This document shows positions 1 through 11,890 of a stretch of 64,000 nucleotides of DNA, one piece after another. The notes under the pieces were generated by a model. That model was not told the DNA's origin. It saw nothing but the letters and a program-made list of their open reading frames with translations, and made no database searches. Source of the DNA: Siphonodentalium dalli. Lineage: Eukaryota; Mollusca; Scaphopoda; Gadilida; Siphonodentaliidae. A program made the translations under genes and the position numbers. The stretch is from assembly GCA_032622095.1 (NCBI GenBank), contig CP136061.1, positions 251,731,582 to 251,795,581 of the forward strand. Direction: 5' to 3'. How positions within the stretch are numbered: position 1 is the first letter of the stretch; the number at the start of each line of letters is the position of its first letter.

Positions 1-437
1 TTATTTCACGGTGTCTGTATCGTCCAGATGATCAATTTGATTATTGTCATCACAGTCTTGAAAAAATGAATATTTCTATTGAGACTTATTTGCTCTTATT
101 GCACAAATTATTAAATATTCAAAACAAATATACATTTGGTCAAAATTAATTATGAGCAGAGCCTGGTTGAAATGCTACGGTATGACGAATCATACTCGTC
201 TACGAGCTACTGTCAGAAAAGATGCCATATATGCATGGTTCTGGTAATGGTTTGTATTTTGATGAGGTAAACTGCTCGTAACCTCCATTGTAGACAATTG
301 CACACCAGGTTCTATTCATAAACAAATTAGAAATTTGTCAAAAGGAACTGTAGTAAACAAATGTCTGTCTGAATGACTAGATAATTGATGACTCGGGCAG
401 ACATATACGGGGTAATCCAATGTTAATAATGATAAAA
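1..437. other. No recognisable gene or repeat
   Basis: AT-rich sequence before the first copy of the duplicated block. I see no coding motif, splice pair or inverted repeat here. Confidence 0.5.
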
Positions 438-1138
438 CTGTTTTTACTACTAATGCTCATAAATATTGATGATCATTAGTGTGCAAAACACATGGTTTCT
501 AACATATGCCTGTGAAAAGTGACCATGAAATGACTGTTGTCTCAAAAGCCTCAGGTGTGAGATGGGTTTTGGATTGATGGGCATGAATTATGCAATTTTA
601 ATTTCATGACAGTGGATCTCATGCCTGCTTTACCTGTATGCCTTGTTTTGGACTTATGGAACATACTCATGGATTCCAAATAAACATGCATGCACATTTG
701 TTATTTTCTTGGGAAATTCCCCCCCCCTGCACAGTGATTATTAGAGTCTGCAAGTTTATTAATTTTGAGGCTATGAAAATTTAAATCAGCACAAACTCAA
801 GTTTTCTATATGATTCTGATACCAAATTGATGAGCTTATAATGTTATCCATGTACATATTCAATTACATTATGGCATACATGTGAACATTTAAAGATTGA
901 ATAAAACACTACATGACACATACTATGTTGATTCCTATGCTTGACCTACATATAACATTTTTAACTATAGTTGATGTTTTGCTCAAGAGTTTCCCCTGTG
1001 CTATTATTTGGGTCTGTACTGTTTTTAACTTTCAGTTTCAATGTAATTTTCCCCCTGCTCTATTATTTGGACCTGCACTTTTATTTGGAGCCCGAGAATA
1101 CCTGTATGAACACTATCAACAGACATGGTGTGAGTGTA

Positions 1139-1184
<46 letters not shown>

Positions 1185-1660
1185 TATATATACATACATG
1201 TATAGAGGTTATCACCACATACATGTATGTTTAAGTAGGGATACAGCTACTGTTTCCAAAAACCAGGCATGCTAGGTTGGGTGTACTGGCTACCTCCATA
1301 CAAGATGTAGTCATCACAATACAAGTATGGTATAATGTCAGTATTATGGGTAAAATTCTAATAAAAGTTAGTGACATCAATTTCGTACCAGGTTTATAGC
1401 CATATTTATGAAAAGCATGAAGTAAGTTTGATCTTTCATCAATCTTAATGTATATTTCCACTGTATTTATCAAGTAAAACTTTCCCCACAACACAAGTTG
1501 GCATTTTATGTCACTTTGGTCGAGGTAATTCAATATTTCTGCAGCTGGATAAAAAATATCAAAATAAAATTTAAAAAAAAAATTCCCTACCTACTACCTA
1601 CCTTAATTTTAATTTTTTCACTCCGTTATCGGAAACATACAATCTTTTTTTTTTGGCCTA
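438..1660. repeat. Segmental duplication, copy A
   Basis: This block recurs in the same orientation at 1883-3630. Matching landmarks include the 'gctcataaatattgatgat' word (near 457 and 1902), the stretch around 'ctgataccaaattgatgagc' (near 817 and 2608), and the 'ttatcggaaacataca' end (near 1626 and 3599). Copy A contains a (TA)n microsatellite at about 1141-1196 that copy B lacks. No coding content was recognised; short open frames in it are not conserved between the copies. Confidence 0.8.
1141..1196. repeat. (TA)n microsatellite
   Basis: About 55 bases of almost pure TA dinucleotides inside duplication copy A. The equivalent place in copy B has no expanded run, so the expansion came after the duplication. 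Confidence 0.9.
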
Positions 1661-2061
1661 ATGTAACGAGGCAGCATGTCCAACACAACCTTTATTATTA
1701 AACATCATAAAGTTAACATATTAAAATTTAAAGAAATATGGTCGAAATGAAAGAAATAATGTTGAGTGAGGCCAGAAAATAAAGATGCTTTGTTTCCGTA
1801 CATCGACCGACCCTAAAAATAACCCGCCGACCCTAAAAGTGTTTATTGTTATTTGGAGAAAAAGTTTTCTAATTTTTTTTTTACTGTTTTTACGACTAAA
1901 GCTCATAAATATTGATGATTATTAGTGTACAAAACACATGGCTTCTAATAACATATCCCTGTGAAAAGTGTATGATGGGTTGTGGATTCCGATTGATGGG
2001 CATGAATTTTGCAATTTTAATTTTATGAGAGTGGATCTCATGCCTGGCTGCTTTACCTGTA

Positions 2062-2434
2062 CTTTTGAGTGCCTAATAAAAGTACAGGGTGAAATAATAG
2101 TACAGGTTGGAAAATGTTAGTACAACTGAATAATAGTACAGGACGGAATAAACATACAGACTGGAAATATTAGTACCATACATCCCATCTGACTGGTTTA
2201 CTGATGCCATGGGACATAAATAGTTTCATGGATAGCCAGGTCTGTGAATCTACAGTGTGCTGATCACTTTCAACAATCAGAGTTCATTTATCTATGAATA
2301 ACACAATTTAAGATTGGTGAATTATTTCTTTTGGTTAATTTAATAAACATACAGGACCAAATAATGATCGTACAGGTGGGAATTTTACCTCGATTTTAAT
2401 AATCGTACATGCATGTTTATTAGGCACTCAAGAG
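2062..2434. mobile_element. TA-flanked MITE (Tc1/mariner-like target)
   Basis: The ends are inverted repeats: CTTTTGAGTGCCTAATAAAA on the left, and on the right the reverse complement of CTCTTGAGTGCCTAATAAAC. TA dinucleotides flank both sides (2060-2061 and 2435-2436). The paralogous position in copy A reads 'acctgtatgcc' with a single TA, which is the empty site. There is no coding capacity. The interior has several 'acagg/ggaataaacatac'-like repeats. The TA duplication suggests mobilisation by a Tc1/mariner-type transposase; that is an inference. Confidence 0.8.
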
Positions 2435-2930
2435 TATGCCTTGTTTGGGACTTATGGAACATACTCTTGGGTTCCAAATAAACATGCATGCATATTTGTT
2501 ATTTTATTAGGAAATCTGCCCCTGCATAGTGGTTATTTGGGTCTGCAAGTTAATTAATTTTGAGGCTATGCAAATTGAAATCAGCATAAACTCAAGATTT
2601 GTATATGATTCTGATACCAAATTGATGAGCTTATAACTTTCTGCATGTACATATTCAAGTATATTGCATAGATGTGAACATTTAAATATTGAATAAACAC
2701 CACATGACACATATTTTGTTGATTCCCATGTATGATTGCTTGGCCTACATGACATGTACTATACAAATAATTGTTTAACTATAGTTGATGTTTTGCTCAG
2801 TTTAAATTCCCCTGTGGTATTATTTGGGTCTGCACTGTTATTAACTTTCAATGGAATCCCCCTGCACTTTTATTTGGAGCCCGAGAGTACAGATAGGAAC
2901 ACTATCAACATACATGGTGGTGTGTATCTG

Positions 2931-2998
2931 TACAGTAATGCCCTAAGTAATTGACTCTTTAACTACAGCAGAATTATGGGTAACTTTTCAGGATTTAG
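2931..2998 (+). mobile_element. Half copy of the palindromic CAGTAATG MITE
   Basis: Starts 'tacagtaatgccctaagtaa' and runs through 'acagcagaattatgggtaa' to 'tcaggattta', matching one arm of the three palindromes at 49342-49824. The other arm is missing. Confidence 0.65.
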
Positions 2999-3630
2999 TA
3001 CTTAGGCATTTCTGTATATATACATGTATAGAGGTACCACCACATATGTTAGGGGTACAGCTACTGTTTCCAAAAACCATTCATGCTAGGTTGGGTGTAC
3101 TGGCTACCTCCAGACAATGGGATGTAGTCGTCACAATACAAGAACAGTATTATAGTCGTGTCATGGGTAAAATTATAAAAAGTTAGTAACATCAATTTCG
3201 TACCAAGTTTATAGCCAACTTTAGGAAAATGTGGTATGTGAATATTAAATAAAAAACATACTTAAGCATGAAGTACCGGTAAGTTTGATCTTTCATCAAT
3301 CATAATGTATATTTCCACTGTGTTTATCACGCAATACTTTTCCCACAACGCAAGTTGGCATTTTATGTGGCTTCAGTCGGGGTGATTCAATATTTCTGCC
3401 GCTGGATACAAAATATCAACAACAAAAAAAACCCTACCTACCTACAGCCCTCTTTAATTCAGATTGTTTGGCTTCGGCAATCCGCTATGGCAACAGTATG
3501 CCATGGCCTAGTTTGCTTCAGCAAATTGCTTCGGCATTGAATGCTGATTGCCGTAGCCAATTATGAAGGCTGTACCTACCATAATTTTTTCGCTCCATTA
3601 TCGGAAACATACACCCTTTTTTTTTTGTGA

Positions 3631-4080
3631 CAAATATATATGTGTTTAAATAATAAAAAAAATGTCAATATAATTTAAAATATAGATAATTAAATAAAAT
3701 AATATATATTGAATTAATTAAAAATAAATTAACATTCTGACCAGTTAACACAATTAGTGATAGTAATCATTATTTAGGATCCATTGAATGAGACTGGACC
3801 TGTCTTCAGTTGTTCAGTGATCAACAATTAGCAGAAAAATTTAATCTTTAAAAAATAATTTAAAATAGTAATTTTGAGTTCTTAAATACGTTCCACATAC
3901 CGCAGAAAATTTTTTCACCTACATAGTGTTACTAAAATAATCATTAGGAACTCCATATTAAGATTGATTTAATGAACTTTATGAAGATATGGGGGGGGGT
4001 AAAATAATATAAATTGCAACAAAAATGGTAAATAAAATAAATTTCAGATGATTTGAGTGAATAGCATATACCACTCAAGG
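3631..4080. other. AT-rich spacer, nothing recognised
   Basis: Very AT-rich sequence with a short G run near 3992. No gene or repeat was recognised. Confidence 0.5.
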
Positions 4081-6907
4081 GGTGTGACTAATTAGTGCCC
4101 GGGCACGCCCGGGCACGCCCGGGCAAGCCGGGCAAACCCGGGCAGGTCCGGGTGTTCTCATGGGCCCGCAGACAGTCTAATATGATGCCACATGGTAGTA
4201 GGATACAGAATAAGCATATATTGTGAAAATTGACTTGCTGTGTCGTCCACCGGCGGGTTTATTAACCATTTAAATGCCGATATTGACTAAAAGAACCCGG
4301 GAGAGCCCAGACGGACGCATAGACCCGACCATATTATATATTGATGACTAATGGTTGCGAGGCACTTACTAAAGGTATATTGCAAATATTGACTCGCTAT
4401 CTCGTTCGCGGCCGGCTTCATTAACCCCTTAAATGACGATATGCTCCAGAAGAACATGGCGCAAGCCCGGGCACGCCCGGGCAGGCCCTGATGATCTCAT
4501 GGACCCGCAGACAGTCTAATATGATGTCATATGGTAGTAGGATACAGAATAAGCATATATTATGAAAATTGACTTGCTGTGTCGTCCACCGGCGGGTTTA
4601 TTAACCTTTTAAATGCCGATATTGACTAAAAGAACCCGGGAGAGCCCAGACGGACGCATAGACCCGACCATATTATATATTGATGACTAATGGTTGCGAG
4701 GCACTTACTAAAGGTATATTGCAAATATTGACTCGCTATCTCGTTCGCGGCCGGCTTCATTAACCCCTTAAATGACGATATGCGCCAGAAGAACATGGCG
4801 CAAGCCCGGGCACGCCCGGGCAGGCCCTGGTGATATCATGGAGCCGCAGACAGTCTAATATGATGTCATATGGTAGTAGGATACAGAATAAGCATATATT
4901 ATGAAAAGTGTTGTCTCAACAATCAAGGAGTAAAATCCCAGGGTGCAATGATATCACAATTTCGAATCCGCGCACGGGTATCTAATCTTATAATCCGTTT
5001 GATACCCTTCCCAGAATGTAACTCGAGATTATAGTGTTTTAATTGATATTCATAATCCTCTATAATCTATGTTGGCTTCATGCATATAATCAGTCAAAAA
5101 ATAACACAGAGCAATTCAGTTATATTCTCTAACATTATTCGCAAAGTATTCTGCTTTCAAACTTCCCTGGAACCAAATTCAATCAATAGGCAAATAATAT
5201 ATTCTAAAACAAAATATGGTAATCGGACATTTCCCCACCGGACATTTCCCCAACCTCTCAGAAAGTGGCAAAGGGGCATTTACCCAATCATACATTTACC
5301 AACCGGACATTTCCCCACTTACTCAATGCGGACATTTACCCACCGGACTTTTCCCCACCCGAATTGTTGACTTTATTTTTGAAATAAGCATGACCGTCGA
5401 CACATAATGTGTCACCACCACGATTGTTCTTAATCAATTCCATGATTGAAAGTGAAGATATGATTCCATGATAACTGATAAATGTTTTTCAAAACATTAC
5501 ATCGGTTGAGTTGACATGACATGAGATGGCCTCAATGTCCAGGCTTCACTGACCACTCAAAATATCCTTTGATGTCTGCGATAAAGGATGTAGCATAAAA
5601 TATTTTATTAGCAGGGCGGGGAAAGTCCGGTGGGAAAATGTCTTAGTGGGTAAATGTCTGGGTGGGTAACTGTCCGGGTGGAGAAATGTCCGCTTTTGAA
5701 AGTGGGTCATGTCCCGTGCAGAAATGTCAGGGATTCAAAAATATATCGACCGACAAGTTCAAATTCGCAGGGCCAGTCCTTGTAAATAATAATAAAAAAC
5801 ATCAGAATGACCATCTAAGAGCGATTGTATGACGGCGGTTCACAATTTTTTCAACTGTGAACTGCATGCTTTAAATTTAACGAGTAATTCTTTTTTTATA
5901 TACATACTGTTGGACGTGTTACGTGACGGTGAGCAAATTTTTCGACTGCATTGGGGGTTAAATTAAGTTTTTCACAAAAAAATATGCGGTTGTATATAGG
6001 AACGTATAAAGGATGGCCAATAATGCCGCCAATTTCTGATCGAGTGGGCACCAATATTATAAATGAACCCGCCGTGAACGATATATAACGGCAGTAAATG
6101 TTCATACCAGCCACCCTACCGCCATAAGGCATCACACTATACCGATCACTGGTCCATGGTGCCACCCGGACTTCCCCGAGCTCTCTCGTGATCGGGCTTT
6201 TTGCGCGTGTTCTTCTGGCGCATATCGTCATTTAAGGGGTTAATGAAGCCGGCCGCGAACGAGATAGCGAGTCAATATTTGCAATATATACCTTTAGTAA
6301 GTGCCTCGCTACCATTAGTCATCAATATATAATATGGTCGGGTCTATGCGTCCGTCTGGGCTCTCCCGGGTTCTTTTAGTCAATATCGGCATTTAAATGG
6401 TTAATAAACCCGCCGGTGGACGACACAGCAAGTCAATTTTCCTAATATATGCTTATGCTGTATCCTACTACCATATGGCATCATATTAGACTGTCTGCGG
6501 GCCCATGAGACCACCAAGACCTGCCCGGGCGTGCCCGGGCTTGCGCCATGTTCTTCTGGCGCATATCGTCATTTAAGGGGTTAATGAAGCCGGCCGCGAA
6601 CGAGATAGCGAGTCAATATTTGCAATATATACCTTTAGTAAGTGCCTCGCTACCATTAGTCATCAATATATAATATGGTCGGGTCTATGCGTCCGTCTGG
6701 GCTCTCCCGGGTTCTTTTAGTCAATATCGGCATTTAAATGGTTAATAAACCCGCCGGTGGACGACACAGCAAGTCAATTTTCCTAATATATGCTTATTCT
6801 GTATCCTACTACCATATGGCATCATATTAGAGTGTCTGCGGGCCCATGAGACCACCAAGACCTGCCCGGGCGTGCCCGGCCTTGCCCGGGCACTAATTAG
6901 TCACACC
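4081..6907. mobile_element. Non-autonomous element with long tandem-built inverted termini
   Basis: The element begins GGTGTGACTAATTAGTGCCC and ends with the reverse complement of that sequence at 6907. Each terminus is several hundred bases long (left about 4081-4912, right about 6209-6907). Each is made of tandem units of about 339 bp; 'cagacagtct' recurs at 4169, 4508 and 4847. Units carry runs of 'gcccgggcac' and 'ccggccgcgaacgag'. The middle (4913-6208) has no convincing gene, but holds an inner inverted pair of 'ggacatttcccca'-type repeats (5215-5360 and 5610-5740). No transposase was found and the target duplication is unclear, so the superfamily is unknown. Confidence 0.8.
5215..5740. 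repeat. Inner inverted repeats of 'cggacatttcccc' words
   Basis: Five or more degenerate copies of 'ggacatttccccacc' at 5215-5360 face reverse-complement copies ('ggtggggaaatgtcc'-like) at 5610-5740. They could fold back on each other across a spacer of about 250 bases. Confidence 0.7.
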
Positions 6908-8800
6908 GCACTCCTTTTGTAGCCACAAACACATTTTCAACCGTTGAACTTGGCCACCGGGGTTGCTGGGTGCACAGAAATCTTCCGAAATTGGTTGGCC
7001 CATAATGTTTGATAAGTGCAATCTAAATAATTCTAGCTGAAAATGTGTTTTAACATACGTAAGTCATATCCATATATAATTGACCGTACTTACTCTATAG
7101 TATTATTCAATAAACTTGACAGTTTGGGCTATAATCCGTTAACAATTGCAACAACTTGCTCGTAAAAATTTAAAATGGTGAAGTTTGTTTACCACGTTGG
7201 ATAGGTCAAGGGTCATTGGCGAAAGGTCGAGGTCACTAGCTGTTCCCTGACGCCTAAAGTGTATGCTTGGCGTCAGGTAAGCCCTGGTTAGCCATCATCT
7301 CGCGAGTTCCGTGAGCCGAGAACAGATTCTGGTAGAGATAGGTAGAGCGTACAAAGGGGGAGCAGTCTACTCTATTGTGTTTGTCTCGCGATTTCGCTTT
7401 ATCATCGCGGCTATTTTTAATTATACAATATCCACGTTACGACCACATTTTCGCAGCAACATTCATGTATTGAGATACACAGGCGCTTACATGATATTAT
7501 ATGCGTGTTGTTCTTTTCACTTTAACTCGCAAACTATTGTTGCCATATAGGCATGTTAAGTTAAACGTATTCGTGTGTCTGTTCGAGTGGTGTGTGGATA
7601 TACTCAGAAATATTTAGTGGCGTGTAGAGTTGTGTCGAATTGATGATGCGTTAACTACATTCCACACACTGATTACTGTTTGCGAAGAAGTGTGTATTCG
7701 TCAAACAAGTGAGTGATCGCCGAACTGATATTTACAATTTCGGGCATATCTTTTCAATGGGGTCCGAACTTAATATAATATGTATTATCACGGACACACA
7801 TATCTGTATAATTGTGTGTGTCAGATATATACCTGTAGCTGCACATGTGTGCGCGTGCAGAATATGTGGGATAAGATAAATATAGCATCAGATAAATTTT
7901 AGATAAAAGTCTGAGGTAAAAACAATTAAACACAAGCTCTGAAGAGCTTTTGACCGACTGTAAAACAATTCATATTTCTGAGTTTAACAAAATTTAAAAT
8001 CAGAGAGTTGGTTACATGCAACTAATTATATAGAGTTATGGTTCTTTAAGTTGTATATGGAAACCAGACTCCGCATGTTTTTAAATTATGGCTGCTATTT
8101 GGTTGATTATCTTTGAGGGAAAATTCCCTTCGCGTGAGCAGAAAATCATATATAGCCTACTTAAGTATGGCTCTCGTTTGTGTTTAGATGGCCAGGAAGA
8201 GTCTGGTGGGGTCCCGAACATGTGGGAGGGTATTTTTATGCTGCCCATTTGCAGTAAATGGGGTAGTTTTGGAAAATGCAATATTTCCGTTTTAAAACAC
8301 TGGCCACTTGAAGTTCAAATAGGCTTAACCCATCGCTGTTGGGACTTACAGTTAACACTATCGCCACCGGAAAATAATAACTCATAGTTATAATTTACCC
8401 TGCTAATTAGAATCTAAGTTAACTACCATAAGATGTAGGTTAAGTTCGATTTTTGTGTCCGGCTGTCCGTTTTATCAGAATAAGCCTTATTTCTATTTCG
8501 CGGCCATATTGGATCCATCCAACCCCGCGCGTTCTGCGCATTCAGTGCTGGAGGTAAAATTTCCTATGTATTCATTTTCAAAATATGTCAACTCTAGTTG
8601 AATTGGAGCTTGCAATTGATATGTCATGGATATGTATACAAGATGTCAATAGTGAGTCGAAAGTCAAGGTTAAGTTCACTGTCCTGAGATGTTATCAGCT
8701 TAACGTGTATTACAGCAAAATAGCCAACGCGCATGTTCGGGTTCATAGCTTACAATAGCTTGCAATAGTGTCCCTATACGTCTAGGGTTTAGATGTTGAT
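6908..8800. other. Unique-looking sequence 5' of the deiodinase gene
   Basis: No repeat family was recognised. 7285-7330 holds 'catctcgcgagttccg', close to the TCTCGCGAGA core-promoter word of some animal CpG promoters. With the candidate first-exon donor at 8921 this makes the area a plausible promoter region, but nothing here fixes a transcription start. Short open frames (for example 7311-7550 and 8088-8387) show no recognisable domain and I do not call them. Confidence 0.3.
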
Positions 8801-8819
8801 TGGCCGTGATATCGGGAGC

Positions 8820-8921
8820 GATTCAGATTAGAACATCCGTTGGTTTGATAATTTAATGTAGGTAAATAGTTGCGGCGAAACACTGTGTAGACAGGTTAAG
8901 ATAGGTCTGCTCGGTACGAAG
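8820..8921 (+). other. Candidate non-coding first exon of the deiodinase gene (3' end only)
   Basis: 'acgaag|gtgagt' at 8921/8922 is a near-consensus splice donor, and the acceptor 'ttttacattacag' ends at 11058, one base before the deiodinase ATG. Pairing the two gives an intron of 2137 bases in the 5' UTR. The exon's 5' edge is unknown and the start given here is arbitrary. Other weaker donors exist (for example near 7708), so cDNA would be needed to settle the pairing. Confidence 0.35.
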
Positions 8922-11058
8922 GTGAGTTGAAAAGTGATCACTCCGCTCTCGGAGAAGTGTACTTATTCTCAGTATCGCTGGTATATCATGTGTCCATATA
9001 AGGTCTAAGGTATCATGATATCCAAGCTATCTATACTTTTCTATAGTGTATATCACACAATTGATACTGGAACAGTCTATTATCTACTCGCATACCTGTG
9101 TTGTACTATGAATGCAACCAGTCGATCAGTCGTCGACAAATATAGGTATGCTGTGTTGCTTAGATGTGTAATATTGTACTTATCGTTTCGTATGCCTCTC
9201 TCTGTACACAGTGCTTAGCCATTACATAATTAACCCTATCTATACAATACAGGGCAATATCACACACAACAAACTCTATCTATGTATATTCCATCATATC
9301 TGATGTACTATCGGACAATAGCTTGCATAGCTTGCAATGGCTTGCAGGGAAAATGATATCTCACTGTATATGCTGGGGATATATAAAATGTGTTTTTGTA
9401 AAATTGGATGCATATACCTTATACTAGTAATTTATGCGCACATATCAGCTTCTGGTGGGTTTCTGTATTTGTCCACTGTCATGGATGGTCTCTGCTGGAG
9501 GTGTCCACTTTGGGGACTTCCAACTGCACCCTCCCCCTTGAATCCGAACAAACACAAATCTTGTATAATTACATTTGCACCCCTAGCACCTCAGTGCTCA
9601 GGCCTAATAGCCTATATATTCATAAACCATGGTTCTATATACCCGGTATGAGAACATTCAGATATTTGAACCTGGAAATTGCATAAATCCTAACATCTAG
9701 TGGTCCAACTCCCGACAAATGCACACTGATATGGACAAGAGACCATGACACACCGGACCAACCATGGTTGTCAGCCCAGTGTGAGAACATTTTGAAAAAT
9801 AAACAAGAAAATCAAAAAATTCTAGCATCTAGACTGGCCTCAATCCTTCCTAGTGTTGGATATTTCAAACCTCATACTCACCCTTAGGTGGGAAAATTCT
9901 CCAACTGATGACCATTTCAGTCCACAATTTTGACCAAATGTAGTAAAAAATATTGTTTTCTTAAACTAATTAGCAGTTTTTTATTGGCCACGGGGGAGGG
10001 ACCATGACACACTGGGCCAACCATGGTGTGTGTGGAAATCTGAACAAGAATATCGCAAAATCCCAGCAAGCTGGCCTCAAGCTTTCCTAGAGTTGGAAAT
10101 TTCAAACCTGACACCCCCACGTATAGGTTGGAAAATTTCCAACTGATGACAATTCCAATGGCAATATTGACCAAATGTAGGAAAATATGCAAATATTTGT
10201 CCAAAAACAATAAATTCCCCCCAATAAATTGTTTGAAAATCAAACTACAAGAACATTTTCAACCTATTGTTGGTGTGAAATTTCCAACTAATGTTGTGTC
10301 AGCCATGATATTTCCAACAATGTTACTGTTGAAAATTTTGACCAAAGTTGGGGGTGAGACACAACACCAAAGCCACCCCCCCCCCCCCTTGTCGCCACGT
10401 CCCTGTCCACTGCATCGATGCATTAGAATTTCCATTTATCAGCATGTAATTTAACCACCCAGGTAGACCTAGCATACTCTCATTCATTACACACTGACAT
10501 GGAAACTCCAATGCATGTATGAGGTAGACAAATGCCTATCAGCCAGTATTTGAACAATGCTTCACATTTGCGTGCATTAACCATTTTTTTTTCAATTTAT
10601 ACAGCTTCCGAAACAGTTTAAACTGTCGCTTGAACTAAGTTAGATAATTTCCCAGTCATATTAGTGATATCGGTAAAGTTTTATGTGGATTTCGACCAAA
10701 ATTTATTAAATTTGGGGGGTGCACGGGTGTTAAAAAAATGTTTTTTTGCAGGTTTGGGGGTGGTGGGTCCCCGAAAATGCAAAAATAACGACATGCCTTC
10801 CTGCAAATTTTGTACTGCCCCCCCCCCCCCTTTCCCTCCCCCACACTGGGTACCCCATTAAAATTATAATTCAGTATCAAAATCAGAACGCATACTCTGT
10901 GCTCAACCCAGATATATATATATATACATTGTGTACGCGTTGTATGTTCACAATTTGGTAATTTTTCAATGAATTGCCCCCCCCCCCTACTTGTTTATGC
11001 ACCCCCCATTGCAGAAACTGTGGAGTGTCACCTAACATAACCCCGTTTTACATTACAG
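8922..11058 (+). other. Probable 5'-UTR intron of the deiodinase gene
   Basis: Bounded by a GTGAGT donor and a TACAG acceptor. It contains a tandem duplication (9743-10200) and two long C runs (near 10378 and 10819). No coding motif was recognised inside. Confidence 0.35.
9743..10200. repeat. Tandem duplication, period about 258 bp
   Basis: 'gaccatgacacac.gg.ccaa' at 9743 recurs at 10001. 'tggcctcaa..ctttcctag' and 'ccaactgatgac' also recur at the same offset. It is two copies, diverged, with no coding content. Confidence 0.7.
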
Positions 11059-11059
11059 A

Positions 11060-11806
11060 ATGAGACTTCGACGGCTGGGTCGTGGGCTGTGCGCATGCGC
11101 CATCTTATTATTCATTCTCGCCAACAGATTCCTCATGTTGTACCTACCATTTTACGCAAGACTCGTCGAATATCTAGTGGCACGGGTAGTGGAGAAACGC
11201 GGTCCGCTAATTGCAATAAGAAGTATCAAAGAAAACAACTGTCGACATCTCGCTGAGTCACTGTGGAAACGCCTGCAAGGATTCTACGCAACCGAGGCGA
11301 CCGAAGGACATAAAGCATTAAATTCCATACTGTATTCTTTAGACGGAGTTACACAGATTAATTTGTTGGATCTTGTTAAATCTGGGCGACCTCTGGTGGT
11401 GAATTTCGGTAGTTGTAGCTGACCGCCGTTCATAACGGATCTGCAGAAGTTCGCTGAGCTCACGCGAGAGTTCGCGAGGTTCGCAGATTTCGTTTTCATC
11501 TACATAACGGAGGCGCACGCAGACGATCGTTGGAAGTTTGATGAAAACGAATATAAGATCAAAGATCACCGCAATATCCAGGATCGAATCGAGGCCGCCA
11601 AGATGTTGAAAGCTCGAGTTGGTGATATCTGTCCGATTTTCGTGGATAATTTTGACAATACAGCCAGGCGATTGTACGGAGCTTTACCGGAACGTCTATA
11701 CGTCATCCAAGATGGCGTCGTTGTACTACAAGGAGGGATGGGTCCGGCCATGTATAGCGTCGACGCGGTAGGGGCGTGGCTAAATAAAACATTCACCAAA
11801 CAATAG
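11060..11806 (+). CDS. Iodothyronine deiodinase, selenoprotein with in-frame TGA
   Basis: The family removes iodine from thyroid-type iodothyronines, using a selenocysteine in a thioredoxin fold on a membrane-anchored protein. The frame runs 248 codons to TAG with one internal TGA (11420-11422, codon 121). Reading it as selenocysteine gives NFGSCS-U-PPF (115-124), the deiodinase active site. Other family signatures follow: YITEAHADDRW (148-158, with the conserved His 153), KDHRNIQDR (168-176), CPIFVDN (191-197), YGALPERLYVIQDG (206-219) and GGMGP (225-229). Residues about 9-32 are hydrophobic after MRLRRLGRG, consistent with the single N-terminal anchor. Length matches animal deiodinases (about 250-300 residues). 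Ser-Cys before the Sec is nearer the vertebrate type 1/type 3 pattern than type 2, but orthology to a vertebrate type cannot be settled here. The coding part is a single exon. The ATG is one base inside the exon after TACAG, and no earlier in-exon start exists. A SECIS at 13888 supports recoding. A plain nonsense mutation is unlikely because the family continues perfectly after the TGA. Confidence 0.96.
11420..11422 (+). other. Selenocysteine codon TGA (Sec121)
   Basis: TGA sits exactly where deiodinases carry their catalytic selenocysteine, after GSCS and before PPF. The reading frame continues with family-conserved sequence for 127 more residues to TAG. Translation past it depends on the SECIS at 13888-13974. 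Confidence 0.95.
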
Positions 11807-11841
11807 GGGAACGCTAAGGAAACTACATGCATACATGCATT

Positions 11842-11866
11842 CATGACGCACAAATAATGTGTGTCA
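11842..11866 (+). other. Small hairpin after the deiodinase stop
   Basis: 'atgacgcac' and 'gtgtgtcat' pair around an A/T loop, with one G-T pair. It lacks the SECIS quartet arrangement and conserved loop adenines, so it is not taken as the recoding element. Confidence 0.4.
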
Positions 11867-11890
11867 TAAATACATAATGATTAACATATC

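Larger units (their letters stand above)
1883..3630. repeat. Segmental duplication, copy B (with insertions)
   Basis: Direct-orientation partner of 438-1660. It is longer because it carries a 373-bp MITE at 2062-2434 and an extra stretch of about 130 bases near 3448-3575, rich in 'ttcggca'-type words. Comparison with copy A gives the empty site for the MITE. Confidence 0.8.

Noticed and set aside
5896-6231. 111-codon frame on the - strand in the long-terminus element
   Set aside because: Part of it lies in the repeated terminal unit, and there is no transposase-like motif such as a DDE or DDD arrangement.
11842-11866. Hairpin just after the deiodinase stop as a SECIS
   Set aside because: A plain stem with no ATGA/GA core opposite each other and no properly placed loop adenines.
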